From the NCBI GenBank assembly GCA_035570935.1, contig DATMKU010000125.1:1-10525 (forward strand): a stretch of 10,525 bases of DNA, in the 5' to 3' direction. How positions within the stretch are numbered: the stretch's first letter is position 1; every line of letters starts with the position of its first letter. Positions 6,764-10,525 of the stretch are shown here, in pieces. This DNA comes from AP-15 sp035570935. GTDB taxonomy: Bacteria; Pseudomonadota; Alphaproteobacteria; ATCC43930; CGMCC-115725. Position numbers and translations under genes: made by a program. The notes below the pieces were generated by a model. That model searched no databases. It was not told the origin of the DNA and saw only the letters and a program-made list of their open reading frames with translations.

Positions 6764-7825
6764 TCAGCGCTGTTCCGGCGTCGCGGGCGCGGCGACCGCG
6801 CCGATTGCGGCAAAGAGTTCCGCCACCGGGCCGCGCGCCAGCCCGCGGGTGACAAAGACCAGACGCGAGCGACGGTCGGCATCGGGCCAGTCTTCGAGTT
6901 CGACCGGCGGATGGGCGAGGTGCTGCACGGCGTGGACGACGACCGGGCCGCGGCATCCGGCGACCGCGACGATGCCCTTGACGCGCAGCAGATCGGCGCC
7001 GCGCAACGCCATCAGCACCGCCATTGCCTGCTCGAAAGCGGCCCACTGGATCGCTCCGTCAAGCGTCAGCGAGAAGCTGGCGAGACCGTGGGTGTGCGCG
7101 GTGCCGCCGAGCTCGAACGGGCGCCGCGGCGCCGGCGGCTCGTCGAGCAGGAAGCCCGGTTCGACCGCACCGTTCCGGGCGATGGCGCGCGGGGCCGGGC
7201 TCAGCGCCGCGAGCAGCGCCGTCAGGCGGTCGAGTGCCGCGGCGTCGGCGAGATCGGTCTTGGTCACAACGATGCGGTCGGCGAGCGCCACCTGCTGCCG
7301 CGCCTCGGGCATATGCTCGATGTTGCCGATGCCGGCGACCGCATCGACGACGGCGACCAGCGCCTGGAGATGGAATTCGCGGCCGAGGGCGCGGTCGGTG
7401 GCAAAGGTTTGCAACACCGGGCCCGGATCGGCCAAGCCCGAGGTCTCGATGATCACCCGCTCGAAACTCGGCACCGCGCCGCGGGCGCGATCGGCGAACA
7501 GGGCGCGCAGGGTTTCCTGCAGGTCGGTGCGGACAGTGCAGCACAAGCAGCCATTGCCGAGCAGCACGGTCACGTCGCTGCTCGACCGCAACAGCGCCTG
7601 ATCGATGCCGATCTCACCGAACTCGTTGACGACGATCGCGGTGTTGGCCCCTTCGGGACGGGCGAGAAGGGCGCGGATCAAGGTCGTCTTGCCGGCGCCG
7701 AGAAAACCGGTCACCGCGATCACTGGCAGGCGCGGGCCGCGGGCGCGGCGCTGGCGCCGCCCAAACGGCGACGCGCCCTTCCCGGCGAACAGCGCTTGCG
7801 GCGTATTCCCGGCGGTCAAACTCAA
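6764..7825 (-). CDS. COG0523 / CobW-family GTP-binding metallochaperone
   Basis: The product is a 353-residue G3E-family GTPase with a C-terminal CobW domain. Visible motifs are the P-loop GFLGAGKTT (40-48), NEFGEIGID (67-75), the metal-binding GCLCC (Cys93, 95, 96), IETSGLADPGP (126-136) and TKTD (188-191) in the guanine-recognition place. The C-terminal part has HTHGLASF, then LLRVKGIVAVAG and a HPPVELEDWP block ending RSRLVFVTR, typical of the family. Such proteins use GTP to deliver zinc or cobalt to target enzymes or to handle metal limitation; the metal and client here are unknown. The chosen start is TTG at 7825, with GGAG 7 bases upstream. The first 33 residues are Arg-rich and absent from typical members, so a GTG at 7723, just before the P-loop, is an alternative. 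It lies 64 bases downstream of the AraC-family gene on the same strand and may be cotranscribed. I see no zinc-type operator. Confidence 0.92.
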   Translation of the reverse strand: MSLTAGNTPQALFAGKGASPFGRRQRRARGPRLPVIAVTGFLGAGKTTLIRALLARPEGANTAIVVNEFGEIGIDQALLRSSSDVTVLLGNGCLCCTVRTDLQETLRALFADRARGAVPSFERVIIETSGLADPGPVLQTFATDRALGREFHLQALVAVVDAVAGIGNIEHMPEARQQVALADRIVVTKTDLADAAALDRLTALLAALSPAPRAIARNGAVEPGFLLDEPPAPRRPFELGGTAHTHGLASFSLTLDGAIQWAAFEQAMAVLMALRGADLLRVKGIVAVAGCRGPVVVHAVQHLAHPPVELEDWPDADRRSRLVFVTRGLARGPVAELFAAIGAVAAPATPEQR

Positions 7826-7889
7826 GCTCTTGCTCCGGTATGGCAGCGGGCGATCGGGACACGCCGGCGACGGCCGCGGCCGAGGACGC

Positions 7890-8945
7890 TCACAGCGAGG
7901 CCGCGGCGGCCGGCCGCTGCCGCGCGCGGCTGGGCGAGGTGCCGGTCCACCGTTTGAACGCGTGATTGAACGCCGCCATCTCCGAATAGCCGAGCAGCCA
8001 AGCGATCTGTTGCAGCGAGATGCGCTCGTCAGCGAGGTGATGGTGAGCCTGCTGCCGCCGCAAATTGTCGAGGATGTCGCTGAAGGACGTGTGTTCGTCG
8101 GCCAGCCGCCGGGTCAGCGAGCGCGGGCTCATGCCGAGCTGTCGCGCGACAATGGCGGCGTGGACCCGGCCCTCGGGAAGCATACGGATCAGCTGGCGCT
8201 CGACGAGGTTGCGCAACCCCGTCGCGTGGCGCCGCTCGGCGAGCAAATGGTCGCCATGGGCGCTCAGGATCTCCAGCAGCCGGGCGTCCGCCGACATGAT
8301 CGCGATCTGCAGCGCGCTCTGCGGAAAGACCACGCTTTGCTCGCTCCGCGCGAACGCCACCTTGCAGCCAAACAGCTGTGCGATCTCGTCAAAAGAAACG
8401 TCGCGGGCATGGGAAAAGTTGACCTCCGACGCCGTCAATCTGCGGCTCGTCACGGCGCGCATCGCCCGCACCATCAGCATCGCGACAAACTCGCAGTATT
8501 GCGGCGGCGGTTCGCCATATCGGCCCATTGGAATGATTGTCAGCGCCACGCCGTCATTTTTATCGATGAGTTCGAACAATATTGCTTCGCTGACGACTCG
8601 CGAATATCGGGAAAGATTATGAAACGCTTGGGCAACCGTCGTCGACGCAGCCGCTAGGTAATAAAGGACACCAACATCACGTAGGTCCATTTGCTGTGCG
8701 ATGCGCATCCCGAGCAGCGGATCTGCCGTCGCGGCCGAAGCGTATTCGAGAAATCGGAATTGCGAGACGACCGCCACCCTGGCATCCGGGAGCGTCAGCT
8801 GACCGCGCGAAAGGCCAGCACGCGTTAAGATCGGCTCGGCGTCGACCCTATTCCGGTCGAGGAACAACAAAGCCTCGCGCGCCGCCAACGCGGACGTTTG
8901 CAGAAACGGGTTTTCTTGCGCGTCCTCCGCAGGCTCTTCCGACAT
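7890..8945 (-). CDS. AraC-family transcriptional regulator with PF12625-type N-terminal domain
   Basis: The product is a 351-residue regulator counted from the ATG at 8945-8943 (MSEEPAED). The N-terminal two thirds resemble the arabinose-binding-like domain of AraC regulators such as OruR/ArgR types (AGLSRGQL, then DPLLGMRIAQQMDLRDVGVLYYLAAAS). The C-terminal 100 residues carry both helix-turn-helix units: VARQLGMSPRSLTRRLADE and ISLQQIAWLLGYSEMAAFNHAFKRWTG, ending in SPSRARQ. It probably binds a small ligand and activates transcription; the target is not evident. The frame is open to an ATG at 9026, but those 27 codons contain ATA and AGG codons rare here and overlie a likely promoter (8974-9002). 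A GGGAGG abuts the 8945 ATG directly, which is unusually tight, so the exact start is uncertain. It sits divergently from the CtrA-like regulator and upstream of the GTPase gene, which it may control. Confidence 0.9.
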   Translation of the reverse strand: MSEEPAEDAQENPFLQTSALAAREALLFLDRNRVDAEPILTRAGLSRGQLTLPDARVAVVSQFRFLEYASAATADPLLGMRIAQQMDLRDVGVLYYLAAASTTVAQAFHNLSRYSRVVSEAILFELIDKNDGVALTIIPMGRYGEPPPQYCEFVAMLMVRAMRAVTSRRLTASEVNFSHARDVSFDEIAQLFGCKVAFARSEQSVVFPQSALQIAIMSADARLLEILSAHGDHLLAERRHATGLRNLVERQLIRMLPEGRVHAAIVARQLGMSPRSLTRRLADEHTSFSDILDNLRRQQAHHHLADERISLQQIAWLLGYSEMAAFNHAFKRWTGTSPSRARQRPAAAASL

Positions 8946-8973
8946 CCTCCCACCATGCCCTTCGGTGGCAGGA

Positions 8974-9002
8974 AATATCAACCTTTTGGCCGACGGTATC
9001 AA
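8974..9002 (-). promoter_or_regulatory. Candidate sigma-70 promoter of the AraC-family gene
   Basis: The minus strand has TTGATA (8997-9002), a 17-base spacer and GATATT (8974-8979), matching 5/6 and 4/6 of the consensus boxes. A transcript would start near 8967, about 20 bases before the ATG at 8945. This supports the shorter reading of the AraC-family protein. Confidence 0.4.
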
Positions 9003-9154
9003 GCTGACGGCCGGCCGCCGAGCCATCTCAAGGGGCGACGGGATTTGCCGCGGGCGTCATCCTCCCCGACCTTTCAAGCCGATCGGTTCGCATCGCTCGG
9101 GGTGGGTTGCGCCGCGTCGTTTCCCTTGATCGAACCAACGAGAGGACCATGAAA

Positions 9155-9928
9155 ATGCGCGCTTTCATCGTCGCCGACGATGTGTCCGCCGCCCTGCGGG
9201 CCCAGACGATCCTGGCGACGCAGAATTTCATCTGCGACACCGCGGGCCTCGACGAAGACGGGGTCGCCATCGGCAAGCTGTACGATCACGACATCATCAT
9301 TCTCGATCTCAGCGCGCAGAGCGGCGCCGGCAGCGAACTGGTGCAGCAATTCCGCGCGGCCGGGGTACGGACGCCTATCATGGTCATCGCCGCCGCGGCG
9401 CAAATCGACCTCAGAGTGAGATGCCTCGGTCTCGGCGCCGATGACTTTCTGACGAAGCCCTACGATCACCGCGAGCTGGTCGCCCATGTCAGAGCCGTCG
9501 TGCGCCGCGCCAACGGCCACGCGCAATCCGAAATCCGCACCGGCAAGCTGACGGTCAACCTCGATACCCAAATCGCTTCCGTGGCCGAGGTGCCGCTGGC
9601 CCTCACCAAAAAGGAATATTGCGTCCTCGAGCTGCTGAGCCTGCGCAAGGGCGTCGTGGTGACCAAGGAGGCGTTCCTCAACCACCTCTACGGCGGAATG
9701 GACGAGCCGGGGATGAAGATCATCGACGTCTTTGTCTGCAAGCTGCGGCAAAAGCTCGCCGAGGCCACCGGCGGCCGCCATTACATCAAGACCGTGCACG
9801 GCCGCGGCTACACGATGTGCGATCCCGCTCCGCGGCCGCCGGTGTGCGCGGCGGGCGGCGGGTTGGAGCCTCGCACCGCGACAAGCCCGGTGCACAGAGG
9901 CCTTGCAGCGCAATCGGCGGGAAGCTGA
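9155..9928 (+). CDS. CtrA-like OmpR-family response regulator with degenerate receiver
   Basis: The product is a 257-residue protein starting MRAFIVADD, collinear with CtrA (MRVLLIEDD). The receiver keeps the phosphoacceptor at Asp51, one position exact to CtrA, and Lys101 in LTKPY. However, CtrA Glu7 is Ala7, the switch Ser/Thr after beta-4 is Ala79, and the LPxxxG loop after Asp51 is lost (DLSAQSGAG). The winged-helix domain (about 130-226) is strongly CtrA-like: LLSLRKG, TKEAFLNHLYGGMDEP, KIIDVFVCKLRQKL and GRGY. A tail of about 30 residues after CDP is not in CtrA. It probably binds CtrA-type sites (TTAA-N7-TTAA) with altered or absent phosphorylation control. I chose the second of two near ATGs (9149, 9155): AGAGGA is 8 bases before 9155 but only 2 before 9149, and the start matches CtrA. 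The frame stays open to a TTG at 9107, which is less likely. It is a paralogue rather than ctrA itself, since the receiver is too divergent. Confidence 0.92.
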   Translation: MRAFIVADDVSAALRAQTILATQNFICDTAGLDEDGVAIGKLYDHDIIILDLSAQSGAGSELVQQFRAAGVRTPIMVIAAAAQIDLRVRCLGLGADDFLTKPYDHRELVAHVRAVVRRANGHAQSEIRTGKLTVNLDTQIASVAEVPLALTKKEYCVLELLSLRKGVVVTKEAFLNHLYGGMDEPGMKIIDVFVCKLRQKLAEATGGRHYIKTVHGRGYTMCDPAPRPPVCAAGGGLEPRTATSPVHRGLAAQSAGS

Positions 9929-9944
9929 TCGGGACCGCCGCTGG

Positions 9945-10205
9945 TCAGCGGATCAGCGACACAACAACCCAGAGGATCAGCCCCCAGAGGAGGGTGGACG
10001 CCAGCAATGCGAGGCAAAACCCCCGCGAAAAGCTGAGCCGGGGCGGCAATTGCCGCGACGCCGATCCCCGCGACCCTGTGCGGCGGAACGGCCACCGGCC
10101 TCGGCCTCCGCCCTGATCGGTGGGTTCGCCCGACGCGGCGGCGCCTACCGCATCCGATCGCCTCGACTCGGCCCGCTTCTCGAGCCAACGTAAAGTCGCC
10201 GGCAT
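9945..10205 (-). CDS. Putative small single-pass membrane protein
   Basis: This is an 86-residue frame that I do not recognise. The N-terminal 60 residues are hydrophilic, rich in Arg, Gly and Ser, and low in complexity. Residues about 62-84 form one clear transmembrane helix (FCLALLASTLLWGLILWVVV), and the protein stops right after LIR. This suggests a C-tail-anchored inner-membrane protein with its N-terminus in the cytoplasm. GAGGG lies 10 bases before the ATG at 10205, a weak ribosome site. Its stop is 16 bases from the stop of the convergent CtrA-like gene. The sharp hydrophobic helix and the compact fit between neighbours argue for a real gene; the biased N-terminus and lack of homology argue for caution. 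Confidence 0.5.
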   Translation of the reverse strand: MPATLRWLEKRAESRRSDAVGAAASGEPTDQGGGRGRWPFRRTGSRGSASRQLPPRLSFSRGFCLALLASTLLWGLILWVVVSLIR

Positions 10206-10490
10206 AACGAGGACGCCCTCATCCGCTGCACCGGGGTGATGATATTCCGGCAGCCCATCCCGGCAGCGTCAATAAAACGTCCAATCAGCCGGCGAAGTTC
10301 CCTTCAGGGCTTGGCGATTGGATTAAAATCGGGTCGTGCATTAGCCGAATGTTGGCCTCGAAGATTTGGCGACAACAAACTGCAACAAAAAGTTCACAGA
10401 ACTTAACTAGGGGCCGTCACCCCGCCTTCTCGAATTTGCGGCGGTGGCGGCCCGTCGCCGGGGGCGCGGCTTTCCCGGCTTCTCGCTCGC
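10206..10490. other. Intergenic region right of the small membrane protein
   Basis: This 285-base stretch has no gene that I can support. It is AT-richer than its neighbours around 10270-10410 and contains the inverted repeat at 10390-10404. It probably holds the promoter of the small membrane protein and the 3' end of the gene entering from the right, but I could not assign promoter boxes with confidence. Confidence 0.55.
10390..10404 (-). repeat. Inverted repeat with flanking T-run; weak terminator or operator
   Basis: AAGTTC and GAACTT form perfect 6-bp arms around a 3-base centre. On the minus strand a short T-run (five Ts, the first two within the stem) and then GTTG close the repeat, about 87 bases past the stop of the gene at 10491. 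It could end that transcript, though the stem is short and AT-rich. Alternatively it is a dimeric regulator site. Confidence 0.35.
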
Positions 10491-10525
10491 TCAAAAATCC
10501 ATTTCGAGGGTGTAGAGGCCGCCGG
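10491..10525 (-). CDS. C-terminal end of a probable outer-membrane beta-barrel protein (partial)
   Basis: The last 35 bases read on the minus strand as GGLYTLEMDF followed by TGA. An alternating hydrophobic pattern ending in a terminal phenylalanine is the usual assembly signal of outer-membrane barrels such as porins and TonB-dependent receptors. Only ten residues are visible, so both the existence and the class of the gene are tentative; the rest lies right of the window. Confidence 0.42.
   Translation of the reverse strand, partial: GGLYTLEMDF

Noticed and set aside
6689..8657. Overlapping long plus-strand frames (6689-7957, 7605-8657) opposite the GTPase and AraC-family genes
   Set aside because: The minus-strand genes carry complete family motifs; the plus-strand frames have only biased Arg/Ala-rich composition.

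Overview
The window is GC-rich DNA that reads as an alphaproteobacterium. The best pointer is a response regulator at 9155-9928 whose DNA-binding half is close to that of CtrA, a regulator characteristic of Alphaproteobacteria. A Gram-negative cell surface is indicated by two PEP-CTERM proteins and by a protein tail at the right edge that ends like an outer-membrane barrel. I cannot fix the genus from sequence alone.

Layout, left to right. Positions 1-4184 (minus strand) hold two large TPR proteins in an apparent operon. The promoter-proximal gene is a TPR-sulfotransferase. It is followed after 41 bases by a TPR-O-GlcNAc-transferase-like protein (GT41 family) that runs off the left edge. Positions 4431-6565 hold two paralogous PEP-CTERM exported proteins, also on the minus strand. 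Each is a single-gene unit preceded by a perfect sigma-54 promoter and by an upstream TGTAA-N7-CGAC element. The distal copy ends at a textbook intrinsic terminator. Positions 6764-7825 encode a COG0523 (CobW-type) metallochaperone GTPase, and 7890-8945 an AraC-family regulator, both minus strand. At 9155-9928 (plus strand) lies a CtrA-like regulator with a degenerate receiver. It converges on a possible small single-pass membrane protein (9945-10205, minus). The last 35 bases carry the C-terminus of another minus-strand gene.

How the parts fit. The PEP-CTERM genes look like a coordinately controlled pair of the exosortase/PrsK-PrsR type described for Proteobacteria. The exosortase, the PrsK/PrsR regulators and the exopolysaccharide genes are not in this window and must lie elsewhere if the system works. 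The neighbouring sulfotransferase and GT41 enzymes could modify proteins or glycans, but a functional link to the PEP-CTERM proteins is only inferred from adjacency. The GTPase, AraC regulator and CtrA paralogue show no direct link to the surface genes. I saw no rRNA, tRNA, CRISPR array or insertion sequence. The many long plus-strand reading frames opposite the TPR and GTPase genes are GC-rich antisense shadows.
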